From: an uncultured Bdellovibrionales bacterium
Lineage (GTDB): Bacteria; Bdellovibrionota; Bdellovibrionia; Bdellovibrionales; UBA1609
Direction: 5' to 3'
Assembly: GCA_903833275.1 (NCBI GenBank)
Contig: CAILEP010000007.1
Location: 1-64,000, forward strand
Length of the DNA: 64,000 bases
Numbering within the stretch: position 1 is the first letter of the stretch; the number at the start of each line of letters is the position of its first letter. Below are positions 17,386 to 27,670 of the stretch, one piece after another. The notes beneath the pieces were generated by a model. It was not told the DNA's origin, made no database searches, and saw nothing but the letters and a program-made list of their open reading frames with translations. Position numbers and translations under genes: made by a program.

Positions 17386-19473
17386 ATGAATCTCACCTAC
17401 GACACCCACATTCAGTACTTAAAAGGCGTTGGCCCAAAATTGGGCGATGTTCTTCGTCGCCGCGGCGTTGGCACGGTGGGCCAGTTGCTCGAGTGGTTTC
17501 CGCGGGGTTATGAAGACCGGCGTATGGTTCGCCAAATCGCTTCACTCGAAGCTGATCAGGTCGTGAGCATTGAGGCAGTTGTTCAGGCCGTGCGGGCCAT
17601 ACCGATGGGCCGTAGTCAGAAGAAAATGTATGAAGTGGTGATCGGCGATTCGAGCGGTAAGATTGGCTGCAAATATTTTCGCATCCCCTACCGCGGGTAT
17701 TTTGAGCGCTTTACTCCGCAACAACGGGTCAGGGTCGCTGGCAAGGTCACGTTCTATCGCAATCATTTGCAATTTCATCACCCGGACATTCAACCGATTT
17801 ATCCTGAGGACGAAGGCGCGGCGGTTGATCAGTTGATACCGCTTTACACCGACACAGAGGGTTTAAGCCCGGCTAAGCTTCGCAAACTTATGGAGTCCGC
17901 CCTTGGCGAATTGGTTGAAAAACAAAATGTTATAACCGAAGTGTTTCCGTTATGGATTCGAGAGAAATATCAGCTTCTGACGCGCTCTGAAGCATTTCGG
18001 CAAATCCATATGCCGCCATCAGACCAGAGTGAAGAGTTTCTTAATTTTCGAGCCGCGCCTCAGAAACGCATTATCTTCGAAGAGTTTTTCTGGCTCGAGC
18101 TGTATATGGCTTTGCAAAAACAAGGCATCAAGCGCGAGAACGCATTGCCCATTTCTGGCCCTGGCAAACTGGCTCGTCAGCTTGAAGAAAGTCTGCCGTT
18201 TAAATTAACCGAGGCTCAGAAAAAAGTTTTCGCCGAGATAAAAATCGATTTGCGCGAGCCACACCCGATGCATCGCCTTGTTCAGGGTGATGTCGGCTCA
18301 GGTAAAACCATGGTCGCGCTGCTCGCGGCCTGTCTCGCCACCGAGAGCGGTATTCAATCGGCCCTTATGGTCCCAACCGAAATTTTGGCCGAGCAGCATT
18401 TTAAATCGGCCGAGAGATTCTTGGCTCCACTCGGGGTGCGCCCGGCGTTGTTGACCGGTAAAATGACAGCGAAAGAACACGCTGAAATTCGAGGCCGATT
18501 GGCAAAGGGCGAAATTGATTTGGTGATCGGCACTCACGCCTTGATCGAGGCCGATGTTGAGTTTGCCCGCTTGGGCTTGGTCATTATCGACGAGCAACAC
18601 CGGTTTGGGGTTGAGCAGCGCACAAAATTAAAGAAAGGCACCTCGCCTCATTTTTTGGTCATGACCGCAACGCCAATACCGCGCACGCTAGCGATGACGG
18701 TCTATGGCGATCTTGATATTTCGATTATTGACGAGTTGCCACCTGGTCGCTCACCGATCGTCACGCGTCGCGTATTTGAGTCGAAGCGAGATACGGTTTT
18801 TGATTTTATGCGCGAGCAGATTTTAAAAGGTCGCCAGGCCTACATAATCTACCCGCTAGTTGAAGAGAGCGAAAAGATTGACCTGAAAGATGCGCTCACC
18901 GAATTCGACAATTTGAAAAGAAAGTACCCTGATCTCATTTTTGGTCTTCTGCATGGCCGGATGAAATCAGAAGAGAAAGACGCTGTCATGAATGAGTTTC
19001 GCGCGGGTCGTATTCAAGCCCTAGTCTCGACGACGGTTATCGAAGTCGGGGTGGATGTCGCAAACGCCAATATGATGATAATTGAGCACGCCGAGCGTTT
19101 TGGATTGTCACAGCTTCATCAGCTGCGGGGCCGCGTCGGTCGTGGCGCGCACAAAAGCTATTGTGTGCTGATGCTTGGTTATGCCGTGTCTGAAGAGGCG
19201 GTGCATCGTGCCGATGTTATCGTCGGCACGACTGATGGCTTTAAAATCGCTGAAGCCGATCTCGAGATTCGTGGCCCGGGTGAGTTTCTGGGCCGTCGGC
19301 AGTCGGGTTTACCTGGCTTTAAAATGGCCAATCTCGTTCGGGATCTGCCGACCTTAAAGCTAGCCCGTGATGCCGCTCAAGAATTGATTCGTCGAGATGC
19401 TGATATCAAAGCGTCTGAGCATCGTCTGCTCAAAGAGGCGCTTCAACAGCATCGAAAATCAATTGTCGGCTAA
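17386..19473 (+). CDS. recG: ATP-dependent DNA helicase RecG
   Basis: RecG remodels stalled replication forks and Holliday junctions. The N-terminal wedge/OB part (about residues 60-150) is followed by helicase motif I GDVGSGKTMVA near residue 301, the DEQH box IIDEQHRFGVEQR near 400, and motif VI HQLRGRVGRGAHKSYC. The C-terminal RecG signature LEIRGPGEFLGRRQSGLPGF is present. The length of 695 is typical. The start follows an AGGAC-like site. Confidence 0.97.
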   Translation: MNLTYDTHIQYLKGVGPKLGDVLRRRGVGTVGQLLEWFPRGYEDRRMVRQIASLEADQVVSIEAVVQAVRAIPMGRSQKKMYEVVIGDSSGKIGCKYFRIPYRGYFERFTPQQRVRVAGKVTFYRNHLQFHHPDIQPIYPEDEGAAVDQLIPLYTDTEGLSPAKLRKLMESALGELVEKQNVITEVFPLWIREKYQLLTRSEAFRQIHMPPSDQSEEFLNFRAAPQKRIIFEEFFWLELYMALQKQGIKRENALPISGPGKLARQLEESLPFKLTEAQKKVFAEIKIDLREPHPMHRLVQGDVGSGKTMVALLAACLATESGIQSALMVPTEILAEQHFKSAERFLAPLGVRPALLTGKMTAKEHAEIRGRLAKGEIDLVIGTHALIEADVEFARLGLVIIDEQHRFGVEQRTKLKKGTSPHFLVMTATPIPRTLAMTVYGDLDISIIDELPPGRSPIVTRRVFESKRDTVFDFMREQILKGRQAYIIYPLVEESEKIDLKDALTEFDNLKRKYPDLIFGLLHGRMKSEEKDAVMNEFRAGRIQALVSTTVIEVGVDVANANMMIIEHAERFGLSQLHQLRGRVGRGAHKSYCVLMLGYAVSEEAVHRADVIVGTTDGFKIAEADLEIRGPGEFLGRRQSGLPGFKMANLVRDLPTLKLARDAAQELIRRDADIKASEHRLLKEALQQHRKSIVG

Positions 19474-19485
19474 AGCCGCTCTATT

Positions 19486-19758
19486 TTAGCGGCGAATCTT
19501 AATAAGCGTTACTTGCAAACCGCTATTGTCGCTGGCCTCGTGGGCCTTTAAATTGCGATTGTGATTCATCAGCTGACTCGCAATGTGGTCAGAGTCAGAA
19601 TCCATCTTTTTGATTGAGCCTTCGTACCTGTGTTGGTTCATATCGCCTGACTCGGCAGTGTTTAGGCTATCCGCTTTGACCAACACAATGTCGGCAGAAG
19701 CATGTAGCGAAGTAAGAAAAAGAGCACACGTAGCTAACGCACAGAATAATGTTCTCAT
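19486..19758 (-). CDS. small exported hypothetical protein
   Basis: 90 residues with a clear signal peptide (LFCALATCALFLTSLHASA). GGAGG lies seven bases before the ATG. The mature part of about 65 residues is rich in His, Asp and Ser and has no Cys. No family is recognised. It is convergent with recG; a GCCGCT/AGCGGC stem (19475-19493) spans the gap between the two stop codons. Confidence 0.6.
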   Translation of the reverse strand: MRTLFCALATCALFLTSLHASADIVLVKADSLNTAESGDMNQHRYEGSIKKMDSDSDHIASQLMNHNRNLKAHEASDNSGLQVTLIKIRR

Positions 19759-19842
19759 CTTGAACCTCCAATTAACGTCCTAATGTATCTATCGGAGACA
19801 CCTGGACCAAAGTTTAGGTCTTTTGTTACTTTTCTGAAACAT

Positions 19843-19857
19843 GTCTCATTTTGAGAC
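19843..19857. repeat. perfect palindromic 15-mer GTCTCATTTTGAGAC across the murJ stop
   Basis: It overlaps the TGA of murJ (19846-19848). The identical 15-mer occurs inverted at 37127-37141, and near-copies occur at 16293, 31961 and 37277. All are outside gene bodies or at a gene end. Confidence 0.65.
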
Positions 19858-21534
19858 AGTTCGTGATCTCAGCAGAGGCAAAGTTGAGAGCTCTTCGACT
19901 TTTAGCAGCCAGCAGGCAAAGAGATAGAGAACCCCGTATATAAGAGTCGTGTAAAGGGGCAAAAGGTTATAACCGAGTAAAGTTTTTATTTCTTTGGGCA
20001 TTTGGTAAAGCCAATCGTACCAATTGACGAGGGCCGTAATGAGGCCAGCTCCTAGGGCAGACGACCACACTTTGACCAGAAAAAACGTCGGAACTTTTAT
20101 GCCCGAAATACGGCGGCGCAGGGCTTTTCGCAATAATAAAAATTCGATCCAGCCGGCGAGACCGGCTGATATTGTGAGGCCCATCGAGCCGAGCCCTAAT
20201 TCGACACCTGGTAAATCGGGTCGGTGAAAGCCAATAATTTGAAATAGAAAATAGATGAGGGCCGGTCTTAGCGGAAAGGCAAAAAGCCACCCGAGTGCGC
20301 CAGTCAAAGTGACCCTCGCGAGAGCAAACTTAAGTGGGGTTCGAGTGTCTTGTATCGCGTAAAAAGCGGAGGATAAAAGTCGACCCCAAGTCGAGGCGAG
20401 AAGGCCGATCGATGAACCCATCAAAACATACCAAACAAAGAGTGTGTCTTCGTGGCCGAATTGGCCTGTCTGGTAAAGGGCCGAAACGATGTTGTTGCCA
20501 ATGAAGATAAAGGCAACAACGGAGGGCACCACAAAAAAGGCGATTCGCCGTTGGCTTCTTGAAATTCGTTCGCCTAATTTTTTTTGCGCTTCTGGAGTCG
20601 GCCCTGAGACGCGCGACATTTCAGGCAATTCGGCCGCTGCCACGGACATCCCAAATAAACTCACCGGTAAAAGATATATAGTCTGCGCGTAGGCAATGCA
20701 GGCCACCGAGCCGGGGCCCAGAAAGCTTGCGAGCATGCCGTCAATGTAGGCGCTGATTTGAACAACTCCGCGGCCGATAAAAACCGGCAAGGCGTTTCTG
20801 AATACGTCGCGCACCGCTGAAATCGAAACGTCTAAGCTGATTTTTAAAGTTTTTACGATTCGAAGAACAAAAATAAATTGAATCCCGAACTGCAAGAATG
20901 ATCCGACCATAGCGCCCCAGGCAAGTCGAATCGCAAGTTCATCTTGAGTGGTAGTTGCACTTGCGAAGACCAGCGCGCCGATCATGGCGAAATTCCAGAG
21001 CACGGGTGCGGTGTAAGAAATAAAAAATTGTCGATGGCTATTGAGAATGCCGAGGCACCAGGCCGACAGAACGAGCAGCCCGACACTCGGAAACAAAATG
21101 CGCACGATGGCAATGGTCAGATCGAGGGCCTCGCCTGAAAACCCGGGGGCGACGAGCGTGACAAAGGCGGGGGTTAGCAAAACGCCCACTAAAACAATGA
21201 GTGCGGTGAAAAGTGCCAATAGGCTGCCGACGACGCCGGCGATGCGATTTGCGAGTTCTTCTTTTTGCTCTGATAAGAGACGCGAATAGATCGGGATAAA
21301 AGAGGCCGAAAGAACGCCTTCGCCGAAAAGATTTTGCATAAAATTAGGTATGCGAAGTGCGGCTTTGAAGGCCCCAGCGGCTACAGAATTGCCCAAATAG
21401 TGCGCAAAAACCCGATCGCGAATGAGCCCGGCGATGCGGCTGAGCATAATCCCAGCGGCGACAAGAAATGCATAATTGCCAGTAGCTTTAAGGGGTTGCT
21501 GTTGGTCAGGTGTTTGTGCAGTAGGTGAAGACAT
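19846..21534 (-). CDS. murJ: lipid II flippase MurJ (MviN)
   Basis: MurJ moves the peptidoglycan precursor lipid II across the inner membrane. The N-terminus shows the family pattern GIMLSRIAGLIRDRVFAHYLG, then FRIPNFMQNLFGEGVLSASFIPIYSRLL. About 14 membrane helices fit. The length of 562 is normal. Its stop codon lies inside a GTCTCA/TGAGAC palindrome. The gene is monocistronic and divergent from the subtilase at 21746. Confidence 0.95.
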   Translation of the reverse strand: MSSPTAQTPDQQQPLKATGNYAFLVAAGIMLSRIAGLIRDRVFAHYLGNSVAAGAFKAALRIPNFMQNLFGEGVLSASFIPIYSRLLSEQKEELANRIAGVVGSLLALFTALIVLVGVLLTPAFVTLVAPGFSGEALDLTIAIVRILFPSVGLLVLSAWCLGILNSHRQFFISYTAPVLWNFAMIGALVFASATTTQDELAIRLAWGAMVGSFLQFGIQFIFVLRIVKTLKISLDVSISAVRDVFRNALPVFIGRGVVQISAYIDGMLASFLGPGSVACIAYAQTIYLLPVSLFGMSVAAAELPEMSRVSGPTPEAQKKLGERISRSQRRIAFFVVPSVVAFIFIGNNIVSALYQTGQFGHEDTLFVWYVLMGSSIGLLASTWGRLLSSAFYAIQDTRTPLKFALARVTLTGALGWLFAFPLRPALIYFLFQIIGFHRPDLPGVELGLGSMGLTISAGLAGWIEFLLLRKALRRRISGIKVPTFFLVKVWSSALGAGLITALVNWYDWLYQMPKEIKTLLGYNLLPLYTTLIYGVLYLFACWLLKVEELSTLPLLRSRTVSK

Positions 21535-21745
21535 CTAGTAGATCAGCATACAGTGCGGCGCATCTTGAGCCCAACAGTTTGCGTAGCGTTAGGCCCTGAA
21601 ATTTTTACTAGAACTAGGACTTTTGTCATGCTCTTATCGTGCAATTTTAATTTTGCCCAGATCTGAGGGGGTTTGGGTGAGATTCAACATGATTCAAGCG
21701 TGCGAGCCAGGGGGCCAACGCGAGAATTCTTATGGGAGGGGAACC

Positions 21746-23914
21746 ATGAGCCATACGTCTAATCATTCAAGAGTCCATCGACTTTGCGGGCTGTTTTCAT
21801 TTTCAGCGTTATCGCTGATCGCGAGTACAAGCTTTGGCGGTGAGGTTCTCAAGCTTCAAGTGGGTAACACCAAAATTGAACAACTAAACACAACGGGCTC
21901 GATGTTGGCGCTAGACGCTCTTGGCTCAAAAGAAGTTGCGGCACGTTCAGGCGCGGCTAATGAGCAAGGCACCTATATTATTCAATTCAAAAATCATGTG
22001 AGCATGGTCGAACAGCAGAATCTAAAATCGGCTGGAGTCGAAATTTTGCGTTATATCCCCGATGACGCCTATCTAGTTCGAGCGAGCGCCCTCGCTCTCG
22101 GCAATTATTCTAAGTTAAATCTAAATGTAAAAATGTTTACGGCTTATACGAAAAATTTAAAAGTCAGCCCGCTGACCCCGACTCGAAGTATTTTCAATAA
22201 AGGCGAACTGGTTTCGGTTAATTTACTGATTTTTCGCGGCGTCGATGTTCAGAAACTCGCAGAGCAATTGAGCGCTCAAGGCATCATCGTTGAGGCCGTT
22301 AGCGGCCAGACCATTGCGGTGCAAACGACGAACGAGAAAATCGAAACGTTGGCCGGTTCAAGCGCAATTGAATGGGTTTCTAGACCGAGCCGAATGCAAT
22401 TGCGTAATTTTGAATTTCAAAATAATGGCGCGGCCCAAGGTAGTGCGGCCGCCAACGGTGATTTCGCAACTTTGACAGGATATGAGCACGGCACGAAAAT
22501 TATGGGCATGGAAGCCGCCTGGTCGCGCGGCCTTTCGGGTCAAAATCAGGTCGTGGGTATATCTGACACGGGTCTTGATACAGGCGACATGAGTACGATT
22601 GCGGCTGACTTTACTCCAGCGGTGAGCAGCACAGTGGCTTTCGGTTATGGTTCGACCTCATGGGCTGATCACGTAGGGCACGGAACTCACGTCAGTGGCA
22701 CGGTCGCCGGTCGCGGTTTGCTTTCAAACGGCCAACTTCGTGGCAGCGCTTATGACTCAAAGATTGTGATGGAGAGTTTGTGGTCGGAAGAGTATCACAC
22801 CCTGACTGTCCCAAAAGACTTGGGGGAGTTGTTTCAGAAATCTTACGATTCTGGTGCAAGAATTCATTCGAACTCTTGGGGCGACCCCGAAAAGCGAGGC
22901 GTTTATGACGCTGAGGCGGGGCAGGTTGATCAATTTATGTGGGACCACCCTGACATGCTTGTGCTTTTCGCCGCCGGTAACGACGGAGCCGATCTTGATA
23001 AAGATGGCCGCGTTGACCCAGGTTCAGTGAGCTCACCTGCAACTGCCAAAAATATTATCGCTGTCGGCGCCTCGGAGAACTTGGTTAACTCGGGCGGTAT
23101 TCAAAAACGCGCCGGTGAAGTTTGCCCAGCCACAGGTTGTTTGTGGCCAGCAGAGCCTCTGGCTAGCGACACTTTTTCAAACAATGCAGATGGTCTCGCT
23201 GCCTTTTCTTCAAGAGGCCCAACTCAAGACGGGCGCATGAAGCCTGACCTCGTTGCGCCGGGCACAAATATTCTTTCAGACTGTTCTCATTTATCAGATG
23301 CCAGTGCATTGTGGGGCCGATTCAATGCCGACTATTGTTATTCGGGCGGTACGTCGATGGCGACTCCGCTAGCGGCCGGTGCCGCGGCAGTGGCTCGTCA
23401 GTATCTTTTAAAGAAAAGTGATTCGCCAAGCGCGGCGCTGTTAAAAGCCACTTTGTTAAATACGGCCCATGATATGTTCCCCGGGCAATTTGGTGAAGTC
23501 GGTAAAGAACATGGGCAAGAGCTTTTGACTCGCGCACCAAATAACGATGAGGGTTATGGGCGAATCGATATCGAGAATTTATTGAAGCAGCGTCTTACGC
23601 TGGTTGATGAAAAAGCAGGCGTCGGCACCGGTGAAAGTAAAACTTACGAAGCGACCGCGAGCGTTCGCAAGATTACTTTGGTGTACACAGATTACCCGGC
23701 CAGCCCCGCCAGCTCGACCGCGCTTGTGAACAATCTTGATCTTGAAGTGCATGTTGGTGATCAAGTGTTCAAGAGCAATTCAACCGTGGATAATACTGAG
23801 CAAGTGACACTTGAGGCTTCAGCAAAAGGCCGTGTTAAGATTGTGGTGGTCGGCACGAATGTTCCGATGGGCAAAGATGGTCGGCAGCCATTTGCTTTGG
23901 TATATTCACCTTAA
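21746..23914 (+). CDS. secreted subtilisin-like protease with propeptide and C-terminal beta domain
   Basis: The ATG at 21746 follows GGGAGGGGAACC; upstream in-frame starts lack such a site. The 722-residue protein has a signal peptide, an I9-like propeptide region (TYIIQFKNHVSMVEQQNLKSAG), and an S8 catalytic domain: Asp in GISDTGLD near residue 272, His in HVGHGTHVSG near 311, Ser in GGTSMATPLAAG near 535. About 120 C-terminal residues form a strand-rich domain starting VRKITLVYTDYPASP, as in KP-43-like subtilases. It is likely secreted to digest external protein. Confidence 0.93.
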   Translation: MSHTSNHSRVHRLCGLFSFSALSLIASTSFGGEVLKLQVGNTKIEQLNTTGSMLALDALGSKEVAARSGAANEQGTYIIQFKNHVSMVEQQNLKSAGVEILRYIPDDAYLVRASALALGNYSKLNLNVKMFTAYTKNLKVSPLTPTRSIFNKGELVSVNLLIFRGVDVQKLAEQLSAQGIIVEAVSGQTIAVQTTNEKIETLAGSSAIEWVSRPSRMQLRNFEFQNNGAAQGSAAANGDFATLTGYEHGTKIMGMEAAWSRGLSGQNQVVGISDTGLDTGDMSTIAADFTPAVSSTVAFGYGSTSWADHVGHGTHVSGTVAGRGLLSNGQLRGSAYDSKIVMESLWSEEYHTLTVPKDLGELFQKSYDSGARIHSNSWGDPEKRGVYDAEAGQVDQFMWDHPDMLVLFAAGNDGADLDKDGRVDPGSVSSPATAKNIIAVGASENLVNSGGIQKRAGEVCPATGCLWPAEPLASDTFSNNADGLAAFSSRGPTQDGRMKPDLVAPGTNILSDCSHLSDASALWGRFNADYCYSGGTSMATPLAAGAAAVARQYLLKKSDSPSAALLKATLLNTAHDMFPGQFGEVGKEHGQELLTRAPNNDEGYGRIDIENLLKQRLTLVDEKAGVGTGESKTYEATASVRKITLVYTDYPASPASSTALVNNLDLEVHVGDQVFKSNSTVDNTEQVTLEASAKGRVKIVVVGTNVPMGKDGRQPFALVYSP

Positions 23915-23991
23915 TATTAGAATATGTTTTGAAACGATTGCGGGGCACCGAGTAATGAATTCACACCGGTGCCAAAATTGGTCTTCAAAAA

Positions 23992-24020
23992 TTGATAAGT
24001 CGTGTCAAAAGTGCTATACC
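23992..24020 (+). promoter_or_regulatory. sigma-70 type promoter of the CarD-family gene
   Basis: TTGATA (23992-23997) and TATACC (24015-24020) are 17 bases apart and lie 41 bases before the ATG at 24061. Hexamers and spacing fit a housekeeping promoter. Confidence 0.5.
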
Positions 24021-24060
24021 CTTCAGAACTAATCGGATCTTCATCGAATAAGGAAGGGTA

Positions 24061-24576
24061 ATGTCACAAGTAAATAGCCTAATTCGAGCCCATAAGTTTA
24101 ACGTCGGTGACAATGCAGTTTACGCCGGTAGCGGCGTGGGTCGTATTGTTTCGGTGGAAACTAAAGAGCTTTGCGGTATCACGCAAACGTTTTATCGGTT
24201 TCAGCTCTATAATAGTAATATTTCTGCGTTGGTTCCTATTCAGAACCCGGAAGCCAAGCTCAGACCGATTATAACCAAAGAACAGGCTGACGAGGTCGTT
24301 TCTATCGTGCGTCGTAAGGACGTCAAAATCGACAAGCAGACCTGGAATCGCCGTTATCGTGAATATATGGAGAAGATCAAGACTGGCTCGGTCTTCGAAA
24401 TCGCCGAAGTTTTTCGCGATCTTTATATATTGCGAGGCGAAAAAGAGCTCAGCCACGGCGAGAAGAAGATGCTTGAGCTGGCTCGCGGATATCTATTTCG
24501 CGAACTGCAGTTGAGCATTGGTGAAGAGAATCTTCGCACTGAAGACGACATGGTTCGTTATATTGAGGCAACGTAG
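24061..24576 (+). CDS. CarD/CdnL family transcription regulator
   Basis: The N-terminal domain (about residues 12-75) has the family pattern FNVGDNAVYAGSGVGRIVSVE, ending near LVPIQNPEAKLRPI. It binds the RNA polymerase beta subunit. The rest is helical and binds promoter DNA just upstream of the -10, stabilising open complexes. AAGGAAGGG precedes the start. It is 171 residues, as usual, and precedes the tRNA-synthetase and excision-repair genes. Confidence 0.9.
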   Translation: MSQVNSLIRAHKFNVGDNAVYAGSGVGRIVSVETKELCGITQTFYRFQLYNSNISALVPIQNPEAKLRPIITKEQADEVVSIVRRKDVKIDKQTWNRRYREYMEKIKTGSVFEIAEVFRDLYILRGEKELSHGEKKMLELARGYLFRELQLSIGEENLRTEDDMVRYIEAT

Positions 24577-24728
24577 TTGCCGAAACAAGCGACGGAGGCG
24601 ATATAGCATCGTCTCTAGGTTTCTTCGAGACTTCTAATCGATTGATAAATCAGTACAAAAAACTCCAAAAATAGAGAATAATCGCGCGGTTCAAGAGTTC
24701 ATGGTCAGACCATAAGAGTGAGGACTAA

Positions 24729-26192
24729 ATGAGAACTAGATTCGCGCCAAGCCCCACGGGCTATTTGCACGTTGGTGGCGCCCGAACAGCTTTATATTGC
24801 TATCTTTATGCTAAAAACAAAGGCGGCAAATTTATTTTGCGGGTCGAAGACACCGACGAAGAGCGCTCGACAGAAGATTCAATGCGTATGCAGCTCGCTG
24901 ATCTTAAGTGGTTGGGTTACCACTACGACGAAGGCGTCGACGCCGACACTCTAAAAGACTTTGGTGCCTACGGCCCTTACCGCCAAAGCCAGCGAAAAAA
25001 CATTTATAAAGAATACGCCGATAAGCTGTTGAAGAGTGGCCAAGCCTACTATTGCTTTTTAACTGACGAAGAAATCGAAGTGCAGCGTCAGGCTTCGATG
25101 AAGGCTGGTCGCCCGCCGCAAGTGAATAGCCCCTATCGAGATTGGACTCTTGCCCAAGGCGAGAAAAAAATTGCGGAAGGTGGCAAAGCCGTGGTGCGTT
25201 TTCGGGTACCCGATCTCAATCGAGAATATAAATTTACCGATCTGGTTAGGGGCGAAGTGGCCTTTCCGTCAGATATGGTCGGCGACTTTGTATTGCTCAG
25301 AACAGGTGGCATGCCGGTTTACAATTTCTGCTGCGTAATCGACGATGCGCTCATGAAGATGACCCACGTTCTAAGAGCGGAGGAGCATCTTTCAAATACT
25401 TTGCGCCAGTTGATGATTTATGAAGGCCTCGATATGAAGCCGCCTGAGTTTGGTCATCTTTCAATTATTTTAGGTAGTGACCGTCAGAAGTTGTCAAAAA
25501 GACATGGCGCCACCAGCGTAAATGAATACAAAGAGCGCGGTTATTTGCCCGAGGCTCTCAGTAATTTTATCGCTCTATTGGGTTGGAGCTCGCCGAAGGC
25601 GCAAGAAATTCTATCGATGAGCGAAATGATCGAGCAGTTTTCGCTTGATCGTTTGCACTCGGCGGCGGCGATATTTGACGAGGTAAAGCTTAAGTGGGTG
25701 AATGCGCAGCATTTGCGAGCGATGCCCCATGCTGAGCTCTGGCAGCGATTGACTCCATTTTTTAAACAAGCCGGATTGGTTCTTAGCGACGACCCAAATT
25801 GGCAAGATCGTTCGTTGAGCGTGTATAAGACCTCAATGGAGGTTTTAACCGATGCGATCGAGCTCTATCGGCCGTTATCGTTGAATGGCTTTACGATTTA
25901 TGATGAGGCCAAAGAGGCCTTCGCAATGCCGACGACCCCGAATGTGGTTCGTGAGTGGCGCGATCAATTGGCCGCCTTAAGCGATGAGTTCGTTTCGGAG
26001 GCTCAGTTTCTGGCAGCTCAGGATGCCGTGAAGGCGAAGGCGCAGGTCAAAGGCAAAGAGCTCTTCTTTCCGATTCGCGTGGCGGTTGTCGGAAAGCCTC
26101 ACGGGGCCGAGCTGAAAATTTTGATTCCGTTATTGGCAAGAAAACTATTAATCGAGCGTGCTGAGACCGTCTTAAAGCACCTGAAGGCATAA
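24729..26192 (+). CDS. gltX: glutamyl-tRNA synthetase
   Basis: It charges tRNA-Glu (and perhaps tRNA-Gln if the organism uses GatCAB). The HIGH-type motif is in PSPTGYLHVGGARTALYCYL near residue 14, and the KMSKS-type motif is KLSKRHGATSV near residue 255. The ribosome-binding site is GAGGAC. Length 487. The cysS start comes three bases after its stop, so both are in one operon. Confidence 0.97.
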   Translation: MRTRFAPSPTGYLHVGGARTALYCYLYAKNKGGKFILRVEDTDEERSTEDSMRMQLADLKWLGYHYDEGVDADTLKDFGAYGPYRQSQRKNIYKEYADKLLKSGQAYYCFLTDEEIEVQRQASMKAGRPPQVNSPYRDWTLAQGEKKIAEGGKAVVRFRVPDLNREYKFTDLVRGEVAFPSDMVGDFVLLRTGGMPVYNFCCVIDDALMKMTHVLRAEEHLSNTLRQLMIYEGLDMKPPEFGHLSIILGSDRQKLSKRHGATSVNEYKERGYLPEALSNFIALLGWSSPKAQEILSMSEMIEQFSLDRLHSAAAIFDEVKLKWVNAQHLRAMPHAELWQRLTPFFKQAGLVLSDDPNWQDRSLSVYKTSMEVLTDAIELYRPLSLNGFTIYDEAKEAFAMPTTPNVVREWRDQLAALSDEFVSEAQFLAAQDAVKAKAQVKGKELFFPIRVAVVGKPHGAELKILIPLLARKLLIERAETVLKHLKA

Positions 26193-26194
26193 AG

Positions 26195-27661
26195 TTGGCG
26201 CTGCAAATCTACAACACCCAGTCGAGAAAAAAAGAAGAATTCGTTCCGTTAACTGCGGGTGAAGTTAAAATGTACGTGTGCGGCCCGACCGTCTACGATT
26301 TTTTGCACGTCGGTAATTTTTTTGGCGCGATCTTTTTCAATCTTGTGCGCAATTGGCTTGAGAAATCGGGCTACAAAGTGACTTACGTTTATAATTATAC
26401 CGATGTGGACGATAAAATTATCAATCGAGCGATGAAGGATGGGGTTACTCCGACGGAGATTTCTGAGAAGTACATCGCCGAATTTGAGAAAGACTATAAG
26501 TCGCTGGGTTTGAAGAAGCATACGGTAAACCCACGGGTCACTCAGTATTTGGGCCAGATCGTTGAGTTTATTGCCGATCTGGTGAACAAAAAGAAAGCTT
26601 ACGCACTCAATGGCGATGTTTACTTCGATGTCACAAGTTTTAAAGAGTACGGCAAGCTTTCGAATAAAAATATCGACGACCTCGTTGCGGGTACACGAGT
26701 CGATATCAATGATCAAAAGCACCATGTCGCCGATTTTGCGCTCTGGAAGAAAGCCAAGCATGGTGAGCCGGCTTGGCCTTCGCCGTGGGGTGAGGGGCGA
26801 CCAGGTTGGCACATCGAATGCTCTTGCATGGCTTTTTCGCTCTTGGGTGAGACAATCGATATACATGGCGGGGGGCTTGATTTGGCCTTCCCACACCACG
26901 AAAATGAAATTGCGCAGAGTGAGGCGAGATCAGGCAAGCCGTTTGTGCGTTACTGGATGCACAATAATATGCTTATTTTTGGCAATCAGAAAATGTCGAA
27001 ATCGATCGGTAACATTCGAACCGGCCGTTCTTTTATTGAAGAGTACAACGGCGAAATTCTTAAGTTTTTAATTTTATCATCGCACTATCGAAGCCAAATC
27101 GATTTTTCAGAAACCCAGATCGAGCGCATGATCGGCGGCTTGGCGCGATTCTATTCGAGCCTCTCTTATGCCGACAAATTGCGAAAATCGAATTTGCCCT
27201 TAGCTCCATTGCCGAAAAGTTTTGAGCAAGCCGTGAGCGTCGCCGACGATAAAATTGCAGCAGCACTCAATGATGATTTTAATACTCCTGAAGTGATGGC
27301 GGCGTTTCACGAAATCATGAAGATGTTCAATAGCCTTTGCCGCACGGCCGGCAAAGTGAAGCCCGAGCAGCAGGCAGTTGCGGAAGTATACTTTTCGTGG
27401 CTAAAGCGGCACGGCGAACTGCTCGCATTGTTTCAGGAGCCACCGGCGGCGTTTTTGCTTACGCTTGATGATATGATGCTGAGAAAGCGCGGCCTTGATA
27501 GGGCCCATATAGACCAATTGGTCAGTGACAGGGCAAAGGCGCGAATTGAAAAAGATTTTGCTCGTTCTGACGAATTGCGGGCCGAAATCACCAAGATGGG
27601 CGTGCAGGTGCAAGACTCGGCCGAAGGTTCGGTTTGGGAAGTCGACAAAACCCTTCTCTAA
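26195..27661 (+). CDS. cysS: cysteinyl-tRNA synthetase
   Basis: It charges tRNA-Cys. The zinc ligand Cys is in CGPTVYDFLHVGNF near residue 29, next to the HVGN form of HIGH. Other zinc ligands are in WHIECSCMA and LAFPHHENEIAQSEA, and KMSKSIGN is near residue 266. A TTG start is used, two bases after the gltX stop, with GAAGG nearby. Length 488. It lies 14 kb upstream of the only tRNA-Cys in the window. Confidence 0.97.
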   Translation: MALQIYNTQSRKKEEFVPLTAGEVKMYVCGPTVYDFLHVGNFFGAIFFNLVRNWLEKSGYKVTYVYNYTDVDDKIINRAMKDGVTPTEISEKYIAEFEKDYKSLGLKKHTVNPRVTQYLGQIVEFIADLVNKKKAYALNGDVYFDVTSFKEYGKLSNKNIDDLVAGTRVDINDQKHHVADFALWKKAKHGEPAWPSPWGEGRPGWHIECSCMAFSLLGETIDIHGGGLDLAFPHHENEIAQSEARSGKPFVRYWMHNNMLIFGNQKMSKSIGNIRTGRSFIEEYNGEILKFLILSSHYRSQIDFSETQIERMIGGLARFYSSLSYADKLRKSNLPLAPLPKSFEQAVSVADDKIAAALNDDFNTPEVMAAFHEIMKMFNSLCRTAGKVKPEQQAVAEVYFSWLKRHGELLALFQEPPAAFLLTLDDMMLRKRGLDRAHIDQLVSDRAKARIEKDFARSDELRAEITKMGVQVQDSAEGSVWEVDKTLL

Positions 27662-27670
27662 TGTCAGCGA

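Noticed and set aside
24611-24631. Further member of the GTCTCA/TGAGAC palindrome family
   Set aside because: The half-sites are separated by 11 bases (GTCTC ... GAGAC) rather than 5, and the core differs.
26249-26899. 216-codon open frame opposite cysS
   Set aside because: It is antisense to a clear synthetase and has no ribosome-binding site or motif, so it is a composition effect.
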